This document shows, one piece after another, positions 33,319 through 43,514 of a stretch of 64,000 nucleotides of DNA. The position numbers and the translations under genes were made by a program. Position 1 is the first letter of the stretch; each line of letters begins with the position of its first letter. Origin of the DNA: Eupeodes corollae (Eukaryota; Arthropoda; Insecta; Diptera; Syrphidae); contig NC_079147.1 in assembly GCF_945859685.1 (NCBI RefSeq), positions 50,002,946 through 50,066,945 of the forward strand. The letters run 5' to 3'. The notes beneath the pieces are model-generated. The model was not told where the DNA came from. It worked only from the letters and a program-made list of their open reading frames with translations, and made no database searches.

Positions 33319-36185
33319 GACTGTTACTCTATACCGTATTCAATTTAAGCTTCAATCCAACTATAGCAACATAAAAATTCCCTTAATACTCTTCAATTAG
33401 AATGACAAATAATAACTTATTTAAAATTCCATAAACAAAGAAATTTATATCTCTTCGTTGTCAAATTCACGTTTCATTTTTTACAACGAACGTCAAGCTT
33501 CTTAACCTACTATACGAAGGAAGGTAGGTAGGTAGGTAATATATCTAGCAATAAATCAAACACTTGTATAGTTTCTTTTCATTCTCCATTATTTTTAACA
33601 AAACTTACCTCTTACTTTTTATCTCTGTTATTTTTTTTTCTGTCACAATGTCACCACATCAATAAACCAGAAGCTTTTCTGAATATGTATTATGTTCATG
33701 TCCTTATTATTTTTAATACTACTCCTATATACTGCTGATGTGAACCATTGACTTAAGCCAACGTCATTCAATAAACTAACAAGCAATCGTTTCAATTTCC
33801 AAAATCCCCAAACACTCCCTTACCCACCCACTCCAAAGCTCATCCTTCATTTTTCTTTCTATTCTTGTCAACCAATCGCATGCCATGAACAGAATAAGTT
33901 CCTCATTTTGACACTTACAAAAGTCCTTCTCTTTTTCCTTTTTTGAAACATCGTGTCTATCCCTCATAGCTCATTCTTTTAACCAACAAGACAAGCACCC
34001 GTCAAGGCTAAACAAAACTGTAATCCGAAATTTTGTTCATAACATTGACGTAAAGTTTATGAAAGAAAAAATCAAAAAGGAAAAAAAAAATGGCACACCA
34101 CATAACACAACACTTTTCCACTACCATCAACATCAACAAGGACGAAAATGAAAAGAGGATAAAGCGATCAATACTATCTTGAGCATTAAACGCACGAGTT
34201 CATAAATTCAAAAAAAAAAAAAAAATGAAAAGAAATGAAAAAAAATTAAAATATTGTTCCAAAACAAAATTGGAATAAAAAAGATGTTTAAAACATTCAA
34301 AAAATAAAAGACAAAAATAGTCACTTTTGATAAATGATCTCACCATAGTCGCAGTAAGTAGGTTGGCAGGTTTACGAGGGGTGAAGATGTAACGAGATAG
34401 GTTTTTCTGGTCATTATGAGTAATCACCAAGGATACTAACTACCTAAATAAAAATTCAAGGAAATGAACGAAATTCAAACAAAAAACAATGCCAACAACA
34501 ACAAAACAAAAGTTTCAAATTATTTAGCTTTGAAAATAAGATAAGAAAAACCCAACATCCCTGCTTAATATATTTTATGACCCAGGATATCCCCGAATAG
34601 CTAAGTATCATAAATCACAGTCTTTTGAAAATCAAAACCTGAAAATTTGTTTATGCTCCAAAAAGCTATCTGTCCTGCCCCGCTTCTCCCCTTTATCACG
34701 ATCTCTATTAGAATCCGGAGCAGAGAATCCTGGACTAGAATACTATAACAACAACAAAAAATAAAAACAGTCACTTTCGCAATTTCAATCACTTCCGTAC
34801 CTATATTTTCTTTTAACATCCATTTTTATTATAAGAATTCTTTTTGTTTCCTTTTTTTTGTGTAATAATTTGAAGAGGAAATACCTCCGGCCCTCAGGTC
34901 ATTTAACCGCACTCGAGGAACAAAAAGAAAAAAATGAATGAGAATATAAATAAATTCAGAAGTAAGGCTGAACGCAGTAGGTAAGGTACGTACACATATA
35001 GAGGTAGATGATGATATATATTTACTATGGACCATGGACCACCAGCACCACTATAAGAAGTCCTTGATGAAGTGAATGAACATTGAGCAAACAAAGAACA
35101 ATGCAAAAAGGAATGGAATTCACCCCGCCGGCTATGGAAACTTCATCTGACTTCCTTGTCCCATGATTCAGTGAAACAAATCAAACTTTTGCCTCCTCTT
35201 TATCTACCTATACCTTCTATTCTGGGTTGAATTTCTTTTTCCTTCTTTTCCAATTTTTTGGTTTTTCGTCCTTATATTCATTCGTCCTTTTTTAAGTACA
35301 TATTTAATAATTTTTTTTTTATTTTTTTCTTCCAGCCCAATAAGTTGACCGCCAAGATAGATTTAGTCAGAAAATGACTGTATGTCGCGGGGTTTGACCT
35401 AAAAAGTATTCAAATTACCCAAAGTAGTTGGATATCTCTAGGGAAATCGCAGAGGAATTTGTCGAGCATGATAGTTTTTGTGTGGCCAATTTAGCCTTAG
35501 AGGTGTCAAGAAGTCAAGAATTGAATTAGAATATACGAGATATAGATGTCTGCCACCTTTTATTACGAGTTTTGGTGTATTTACATAAGACTGTAGGTAA
35601 AATGCCCAAACAGAGTTTCGTTTCAATAGTAGAGAGGTCCTTGGAATACTCAAACAATATCATAGAGGAAAATTATAGTAATTGTTTCAAGTCGTGGTGT
35701 CTTTTGTTTTTTGAATATTGCTCAACGTTTATTGATTTGACTTCATTTAACTTAAACATGTTAGTTTAAAGTTAGTTAAAGGTCTTTGCCGCAAGCATTA
35801 AATATATGTTTCTTAAATAATAATGTACAAGATACATAAAGAAAATTTCAAGACCTTTCAGCAATTTGACTATTGAGTACTTACTAGTGCTAGATTTAAG
35901 TACTTTCATGTAAGTATTTAACAACTTAAGGGATTTTTTGTTGGAAAATACCGGCATACATGCCACAATACGTACAATAATCTTCTACTTGCCTTTTAAA
36001 TGAATCAATACCATACGTTTCGTAGTAGTCTACCTGAAATTTCAAAAACCTAAAAACCTAAAATACCTAAGTACTTTAAAGCTTATAGGTCCATGTACTA
36101 GTTTTTTAATTTTTTAAGTTCTTCGTCCCAAGATCCAACCATAATTAACCTACATAGGCTTAGGCACCAATTTACTTGAGCAAAC
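33319..36185. other. No recognised gene
   Basis: AT-rich DNA with a GGTA tetranucleotide run (33522-33539) and A-rich tracts (34085, 34208). I see no TE motif or conserved ORF. Confidence 0.4.
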
Positions 36186-36193
36186 CATACATA

Positions 36194-37180
36194 CAGTGCT
36201 GTTCGAAAAATATTGGTCAACCATTTTACTACACTATTCGAGATCAGTTCTTGGAATTTAAGAACGCTAAGGGTTTTTTTGTAGTAGGTAGCAACATGTC
36301 ATTTAAACACTACATAAAAGTTGATGTTATTATCAATAAGATAAATAATGGGAAAAATCATTTAGGAACATAAAGCCAATATTTTATGTCTGTTACGTTT
36401 CAATTTGACAACGCGTGAAATTTCTAAAATATTGAATATTGTTCAAAAAACTGTAGCATGGAGTTTGGAAAAACATCGTAAGACCAGGATTACCAGCAGG
36501 AATAAGAAAGGTCAGAAGGGCCAAAACGATGACTCCAGTGAAAGATCATTTTTTTTGGTGTTGTACAGTCGTCAGTATTGGTTAAGGACTTCTTTGCACC
36601 TTAAAAACAATCTATGTCGAGCTACAGACAAAGCAATTTTGTCAAGCTCAGTGAGAAAAAGGCTCGTAAAAGCTGGACTTACAGCACTGCAGCCGGTGCT
36701 GAAGCTACAGATTTTTAGGGACACTTGGAGTTTCATTTTTTAAGAGGACAATGCTCCTTGTAATACAGTCAAAATTGTAAGTATGAACTTGTTTTTATTT
36801 TAACCATGACTGACTAATATTATGCATTAGGAAAAAATTAAAACTTTTAGGACTAAAAATAATATTTGGATTTTTTTTTATTTTTAAGGTTAGAAAGTAC
36901 TTCCAAGAAAATAATATCGATGTACTAAGTTGGCCTCACTACGGTCCAGATATCAATACAATTGAGAATATTAGGTCTATAATGAAGCTTAAGGTTGAGT
37001 CAGAGTCAGTTGATGAATTAAAAAAACTACTAAACCATGCCAGGAACACGATACCTGTATCCAAATGCAAAACCTATATCATTCAATGTCTCGCCGATAT
37101 GCAGCCGTTTTAAAAGCAAGAAAAGGCCCAACAAAGTACTAATTATATGCAACATGTTTCTGAAAAGCACTAAAAAACAA
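36194..37180 (+). mobile_element. Tc1-like DNA transposon with intron-containing transposase remnant
   Basis: The left end reads TA then CAGTGCTGTTCGAAAAATAT, a Tc1-style terminus. Coding remnants in order are 'LTTREISKILNIVQKTVAW' (paired-like helix-turn-helix), an AT-hook/linker zone, 'DNAPCNTVKI' (36757-36776 region, second catalytic D), then 'VRKYFQENNIDVLSWP', 'DINTIENIRSIMKLKV' (third acidic position), and 'YIIQCLADM'. The two catalytic blocks are separated by 112 bp with GT..AG ends (see intron). Stops and frameshifts in the first half make it inactive. The right end is cut by a HINE-like element. Confidence 0.85.
36777..36888 (+). other. Probable spliceosomal intron in the Tc1-like transposase
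   Basis: The intron opens GTAAGTATG and closes with a long T tract and TTTTTAAG. It sits in phase 0 between 'TVKI' and 'VRKYF', which are adjacent in Tc1 proteins. A CTGACTAAT branch-like site lies near 36805-36813. Removing it restores the protein alignment exactly. Confidence 0.75.
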
Positions 37181-37186
37181 AAAGAA

Positions 37187-38430
37187 AAAAGAGGCTGGGA
37201 TGCAACCCACACTGATAACCCATTCCGTCTGTTGATTTGTCTTGCTTAAAAGTTTGTCTATTATGTACTCGTATCAATTTTTACCAAATTTGAGTACTAT
37301 TTTCTGTTGATTTTATTTTGTATGAAAAAACGGACTGTTGGATTTTTATATAAAAATTACTGAATATCGAAAACCATATTTTCTGTGAAATAAAATAAGT
37401 TTGAAGCCAATATTTTTAATGTTTGAAAATATATTTGAGTTGAAAGTAAATTTTTACCAACTTTTGTTAATTTTTTTTAGGCTTTTAATTTTTTGTAAGA
37501 AAACCTGTCAATTCGATTTTTTTTTTAAATTTTATTTAATGTTAAAAACAATAGTTTTTGAAAGATAAAAGTAGTTTAAAGCCAATATCTACAAGTTTTG
37601 AAAAGATATTTGAGTCGAAAATCAATTTTTACCAACATTTATAAATTTTTATTTTAGGTTTTTATTTTTTGTAAGAAAACTGTCAATTGGATTTTTTTTC
37701 AAAATTTGTCCTAATGTTGAAAACAATATTTCTTATAAAAAGAAATTAGTTAAAAGCTATTATCTCAAATTTTTGAAAATATATTTGAGTCGAAAATCAA
37801 TTTTTACCAACTTGTATTAATTTTTTTTAGGTTTTTATTTTTTGTAAAAAAACTATCAATTCGATTTTTCTCAAAATTGTACCAGATGTCGAAAACATCA
37901 TTCCTCGTTGCACAAAATTGTTTTGGAGATGAAATCAGATTTAAGTCGTAAAATTTTGGAGGTGAAACATTTTTTTTAGTTTTGATAGTTTTTTTAGTTT
38001 TGACCTTTGATTTATTAAAAAAAACCATTAAATTGATTTTTTTCAAAAAATATACTTCTTTGATATCATGTTACAATTTACTATATAAAATTTAATTCAA
38101 GTCTCTAGCGTTTTCGGTTCGTAAGATATTTAGGGTTAACCAACATTTTCACCTTTTTTTTAAACTCTTATGGTAAAAAAACCACATACGCAATTTTCTT
38201 GAGAGCCCTTTCTGCATCTTTCTGTCTTATTATCTGTATAACAAAATTTATTTGAAATCCATATCTCTTCTGGTTCTTGAGCTATCGACGACGAAAAAAA
38301 CGTAGCACGCACAAACATCTTTCTAAAAATCTTTTATTTCGACTCTAGGGACCTTGAAACGTCGAGAAATGTCAAAATGTTCAATTTGACAAATCCGACC
38401 CATTAGAATAACTTCCTATGAGAAGTTAAA
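37187..38430 (-). mobile_element. HINE-like element, complete copy with four ~174-bp monomers
   Basis: Begins with the 3' terminal block in reverse (GAGGCTGGGATGCAACCCAC) and CATTCCGTCTGTTGATTTGT. TTTTTACCAA recurs at about 37276, 37451, 37626 and 37801, giving a period of 174-175 bp. The conserved 5' block follows ('CAAGTCTCTAGCGTTTTCGG', 'CTTTCTGCATCTTTCTGTC', 'CTAGGGACCTTGAAACGTCG') and ends AACTTCCTATGAGAAGTTAA, the 5' hairpin. It directly follows, and probably interrupts, the Tc1-like element upstream. It has no coding capacity. Confidence 0.88.
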
Positions 38431-39901
38431 AACTGCACAAGTAAAGTATTTTTCTTTAATCGCGCTCCTGAAGTCTGAAAAAGGTGCACTGTTTTTGGAT
38501 GAAGGAAATTTCAGTTTTAAGTTGTATGTCAACAAATAAAATTTTTCATGTATATGGTTCAAACAATAACTTAAAGGGATTTAAACGAAGCCTTTTAACG
38601 TTGACAAAAATAGGGCAGTGGTTTTGTTGCTACACTGCAAGTGAAACCATTTCGTTTTTAAACGTCAAGTTGGTAGCAAAAAACCTTTAAAATAACATCC
38701 CCAGACATTTTTCTATAAGTATGTAGAAGGTAAAAAGTCTGAATTTGTCGGACTACTTTAACACCTGATCAAAATTTAGAAAATCTGTAACTGGTGCTCA
38801 ACATTTTTAAGCAATTGTTTAAAAAAAAATTATGAAGAATTTTTTTTTATTGTTCATAATAACTGCAAAAGCAAATTATATGAAATACACTTCGTGTCAC
38901 ATGGATAGGGACAACCATTTTTCGTTTTTTATTTGCTGATGGTTCTTAAAAATGTTTGTTTTTGGAAAAACCCAAATGTAGAATGATTGAAGTATGTATT
39001 AAGTTTATATTGCCAGCAAACATTTTTTGACTAACTGCCCACGTTTTATGACGGATTTTCCAAAGAAGGTTATAAAAAGTACATGTTTTTTGTGTCACAT
39101 GGATAGGGACAATATGTAAATTTAACTATTAGTGTGTTTTAAATCAGACAAATGGATATTCTGATTGTTTTATAGCTTAGTACGGGTATTAATTTGATAG
39201 AATCAGAAAATTTGGGGAGAGGTCAGGGTCTAATCCTGGAGGAAATAGGCCACATTCGAGTTCACAGGTATCTTGGTAAAACATTTTATGGGCAGACAAA
39301 TTAGAAGAAGTTCAAATGTTGTATAGAACTACCTCGAAAACCCAGAGAGGTATGGAAAAAACCCCAAAAGAAGATTCAAGAAAGCTACATCATTTCAGAA
39401 AAAGTGGATGATAGTTGCTTCAAATTCAAGACTTTAAATTAGTAAAATCAAGGCAATCAAGGGGTTAATGTTAGTAAATCGTCTGTTGTTTGGTTTTTTC
39501 TGAATTATTTGGTGGACAACAATGAACTTTACATCAAGATAATGCACCAATACATGCATCATTGAAAACGTATGGGGATGGCTTTCAAAAAAAGTCTACA
39601 AAGGAGGACGGCAATAATGGAACGGCAATAACCAAAGAGAATATTGAAGCCATAAAACGGGTCTGGGTCCAAATTTAACTCAATTATCTGACAATAAGAA
39701 TCAAAACACCACAGTTTACTTAAAATAATTCAGAAATCTGAATACAGCACACATTACTAAAAACGTTCAATAAAAGCAGTATTTATCTAAACCATGAGAT
39801 TGTTTGTTAATTTTTATACTTTAAAGGGTCCTACAGGAAAATTTAGATCTTGTCCCTATCCGTGTGACACAAAAAAAGAGAAAAAGATTTGTATCTATCA
39901 A

Positions 39902-40207
39902 AAAAAATCAAATGGGGTGGCGCAACAGTCCGTTGTGAACCAGGGCCTAGTGACTTACAACTCTCAACCATTTCTGTGTACGAGTACTGTTGTCAGGAAT
40001 GGAAGGGACCTACAATTTTAGGCCGAATCCGAACGGCTAGTTTGAGAAAGCACTTTTTTATGACAAGAATTACTCTTGAAGGATTTGTCAATTCCTCGCA
40101 AGAGGCAGTACCCGCGAAAATTATTTTTTATAAATTAAGGTGGCACAGGCAGGGATTGAACCCAAAACCCATTGCATGACAGTCCAACGCACTAACCATC
40201 ATGCCAC
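39902..40207 (-). mobile_element. Full-length tRNA-derived SINE with 13-bp target duplication
   Basis: Minus-strand SINE bounded by TTGTATCTATCAA at 39889-39901 and 40208-40220. The inverse B box (GGGATTGAACC) is at 40152-40162 and the tRNA-like head ends at the right junction (CTAACCATCATGCCAC). The body matches 15429-15740 throughout. It disrupts the right arm of the Tc1-like element, so it is the younger insertion. Overlapping ORFs are chance. Confidence 0.93.
40152..40207 (-). promoter_or_regulatory. Internal RNA polymerase III promoter of the SINE
   Basis: The B box read on the minus strand is GGTTCAATCCC (inverse GGGATTGAACC), within 56 bp of the 5' end of the element, beside the A-box-like TGGCATGATGG. 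Confidence 0.75.
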
Positions 40208-40799
40208 TTGTATCTATCAACTTAGTCCAAAAATGTTTGTAAATGGGTTTAAAAAATATCGACAAATAAAGAACAAAAAAGCTTGTACATATCCAAGTGA
40301 TACAAAGTGTATGTCTTGAAATAAAAGACATTTTACAGATTATAACATCATAACGCCTTAAAAGGACTTTAAAAAATATGGCAATTTTTTTTTATTAAAT
40401 TGAAATCCTACAAAACAAAAGGATTAAAAGTTTGTAAAAATTGGTTTTCTGCTCAAATATTGCAATAAGATGAAATCTTCAAACTTTTTCCATCTTAAAC
40501 AAAATATTGTTGTTAAAATTTGCTTAGATTAAGAAATAGTAGAAACCCAAATGTAAAAATTAGGGTCCTACAAGAAAACTACAAGATTGACTTGATGTCA
40601 CAAAATTATCAATACAAAATAGCTTAAACTTCAATTTTTTGATTAAATTTCTATATAAGTTCTTCAAATGACAATTTGACATACAAGATATTCCAATTAG
40701 AAATTTGATAGACTCTTAAGTTATCAGTGTTTATCGAATCCCAAGATTTTCTTTCATGTTTTTTTTTTAAATAAAAGTACCTTTAAATGCTGACTTTAA

Positions 40800-41940
40800 A
40801 TCAAAGCATCGATTTGGACAACTGTTCGGATGTTCAAGAGATACATTTGTGGGTTAAATCAGCCAACGACAAATTTTAAAAAATTATTCTATTCAAACTT
40901 ATATCTAGGTTATAATAAACTTCATTCTTCTCGTAATCCATAGGACGTACTATGTACAACCTATAAAATAATAATGGTCTTAAAGTATTTCAAGGTGCAC
41001 ATATAGGATAAAAAGCTAAGTGTCTGCAGTCTGCAAAACTATAAAGAGCGAACAAACATTAGACTTTAAGTTTCTCTGCGCAAATGCAGAGTTTGCATAG
41101 CTATAGTAACCAACTTTTTGATGATACGAATGATGCGATTTGTTAACAATACGGAAGAATTTTTTTAAGGCCAAGCTCAAAAAGTTCCTTTGAATACTTT
41201 CGATTCCTGCTTACATCACATTGAGTTGTTGGGTTAGATATAGATTATAAGCATCTTTAAAATCTACAGAATTTCTTTTTAAAAATCACAGCATTGAACT
41301 AGCTCTGGTAAAACGCAATTAATATGAAATTTAAATATTGCTCTTCAAAGATTAAATCAAGATCCTTAACATTTTGAACGATTTTTAAATCAACATTTTT
41401 CAAGGAATATAATACTACGACCTATTATAGCACATTGACACATTTTTATCGATAAGATTTAAGATAATTAAGACCTAAGAAATGGTCCTTTTTTTAAGGG
41501 CAAACAATCATTAACACTTTGAATAACATCAACAAACTTGATGTCATCTGCCAATAAGTGTCGTTTGCAGAGTTTCACAATTTAAGACTCATCATATGAA
41601 TTGATATTCAAAATAGGAGGACACAAATGGATTCCTTCAGGATCACTAGAAATAACTTGGCATCTTTTAGAAGAAATATCATCAACAATTACTAATTCAT
41701 TACGACCAAAGAAATATGAACCGAACCACTTCAACTAATTCCATAGGACTCAAGTTTTCTTAAGAAGATTTTTAAGTTTACCCTACTAAGGCTTTGATAA
41801 AATCAGTGTGCATATACTTTTGCTTCGTATAATTTTGCTTATTATCTTCTAAAGAGTTTATACATAAGTTCGTAAATTCCTCAAAATTTGAGACGGTAGA
41901 TTTACCCTTTCAAAAGCCGTGTTGGAAATCAAAATTTAAA
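40800..41940 (-). mobile_element. LINE reverse transcriptase remnant
   Basis: Reverse-strand reading gives weak but ordered RT traces: 'ALVG.LKIFLRKLESYGIS', 'SSDPEGIHLCPPILNIN' (where a GVPQGSHLGPLLF block is expected), 'LLADDIKFV' (catalytic ADD), 'VKDLDLIFEEQ' and 'RNRKYSKELFELGLKK'. The style is close to the plus-strand fragment at 60.5-61.5 kb. Many stops and frameshifts are present. Confidence 0.6.
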
Positions 41941-41949
41941 TTTTAAAAC

Positions 41950-43270
41950 AACCTTACTTGGTGAAATTCAACTACATGGTACTTAGAAAATAAAACCAAT
42001 CCATGCAGTCCTATTTTCAAGTTCTCTTCTTATTCGTTCTTGGGTCTACACGGGCTACGGGCTGCACGCTCGTTATTGAAAATTTATTGATGTAATAACT
42101 CGGCCCGTAGCCATTAGTATCCCTTAACAGTTAGAAAGTACAATATAAACATAGAAGAATTTTAGCATTGCACTCTAAGGGTGTGTGGTTTAGTTATGGT
42201 GTTGTGTTATTTTGTGCTGTGGACTGTTTTATGCGCAACGTAAATAACTTTGGTTAATTCATAGTCAAATAATAACTCAAAATGAGTGAAACATTGTTGT
42301 GACCAAAAGGACTCATATATGATAATTTATATTCAAAAAAAAAGTTAATTTAGAGAGAGTTTTGAATTCGCGTAGGGACTTTTTGAATGCGCTGTTTATA
42401 ACTTTTGCTTATAGCACAAGTTCTTTTGAGGATATGAAAAGAGTGAAATTTCGTTTGCGGGTCACCATGTCACCGCAATTTATATCCATGTCTTCTATTT
42501 TGTATAAGTTAAGGTTTTTCTTTAACGGGTTCAAGGTAATAATGGTCTTTGGGTCAAAAGGAAATCGAAAAAGGAACGGAAGAGTTTATCAAATTTATAA
42601 TATAGCGAATTTAAGACTTATTTAAAAAATTATAAAAATATGTTCATACAATTGAACAGGACAAAAACGTAGAATGACGTTCAAAAGTTGCATCACAAAC
42701 GACAAGTATTCAAAGATTTCTCCGGGCCTATGCCTTTAGATGGCTTTTATTTATGTTTAAATATTACTTTATAACGAGTGTAAATTCCTATTCAATCTTT
42801 GAATCTATCGAGTAAGTGTATGAGAAAAAGTCCCTATCAGGTTAACATTGGTTGTTATGTTGTATATATTTTGAGATGATCTTAAAGTAATAAGAATAAT
42901 TAATTATCCAATCCTTAAAACTGTATCATATTACAAATCGCATTAAAAAGAAAAACAAACATGTTTCTTAGTAAACTTATAATCGTAACCTCTGGCGTAA
43001 ACTTACTTTTTTGTTTGTGAATTATTTTTGTTTTTTTAATCAGATTAAAAAACTAACTCCTTTATCTCGTAACCTTAAGGTTCCATATTTTCTTAACTGA
43101 GAGAATTATATAGCCTAATAGCGTCATAAGAAACAAAAATAATAAAAAAGGACCTTTCAATGAAATGTCCTACAGTTTGCAAATTTTGTACAGCTTATGT
43201 TTTAAAATGTAGGTAAGGTTGGGATAAAGTGGCTTTCCATAATGGTGAAGGACGCACTTAAATAAAATAA
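41950..43270. other. No recognised gene
   Basis: Contains a short inverted repeat (GGGCTACGGGC near 42053 and GCCCGTAGCC near 42104) that may mark an unidentified small element. The rest shows no motif. Confidence 0.35.
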
Positions 43271-43271
43271 A

Positions 43272-43513
43272 TTAGGTAGCATAATAGACGATTGAGACCT
43301 AGTGGAATCCAACTCTCATCCATTCCTGTGTGCAAATACTGTTGTCAGGGATAGAGGGGACCTACAGTTGTAAGCCGAATCACAACGGCTAATTTGAGAA
43401 AGCACTTTTCATGACAAAAATTACTCTTGGAGAATTTGTCGTTTCCTCGTAAGAGGCAGTACCTGTGAAAAAAATTAAGATGACATGTGGGATAGCACTA
43501 ACCATCATACACG
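43272..43513 (-). mobile_element. tRNA-derived SINE, partial
   Basis: Minus-orientation body: ATTAGGTAGCATAATAGACG, 'TGTTGTCAGGGATAGAGGGG', 'CTACAGTTGTAAGCCGAATC', 'TTACTCTTGGAGAATTTGTC' and 'CTCGTAAGAGGCAGTACCTG', ending in a scrap of the head (CACTAACCATCATACA). The B-box region is deleted. Confidence 0.85.
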
Positions 43514-43514
43514 G

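Larger units (their letters stand above)
38888..40309 (+). mobile_element. Tc1-like element with nested direct repeats in its terminal inverted repeats
   Basis: Outer ends are TA|CACTTCGTGTCACATGGATA (38886 on) and, inverted, near 40282-40309 before TA. An inner copy of the motif (GTGTCACATGGATAGGGACA) occurs near 39094, and its inverse (TTGTCCCTATCCGTGTGACA) near 39851. This matches the IR/DR layout of Tc1 elements such as Sleeping Beauty. The interior has transposase scraps: 'QDNAPIHAS', then 'IIENVWGWLSKKVYKGG' in another frame and 'EAIKRVW'. Most of the transposase is deleted. A SINE sits in the right arm. The C-terminal part matches the fragment at 13.9 kb. Confidence 0.82.

Noticed and set aside
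37187..38430. CRISPR-like or satellite array reading of the evenly spaced repeats
   Set aside because: The ~174-bp units are diverged contiguous monomers without spacers, within a bounded mobile element of eukaryotic type.
42052..42113. Inverted repeat GGGCTACGGGC / GCCCGTAGCC as MITE ends
   Set aside because: Arms of about 10-12 bp only 40 bp apart, no flanking duplication and no second copy seen.
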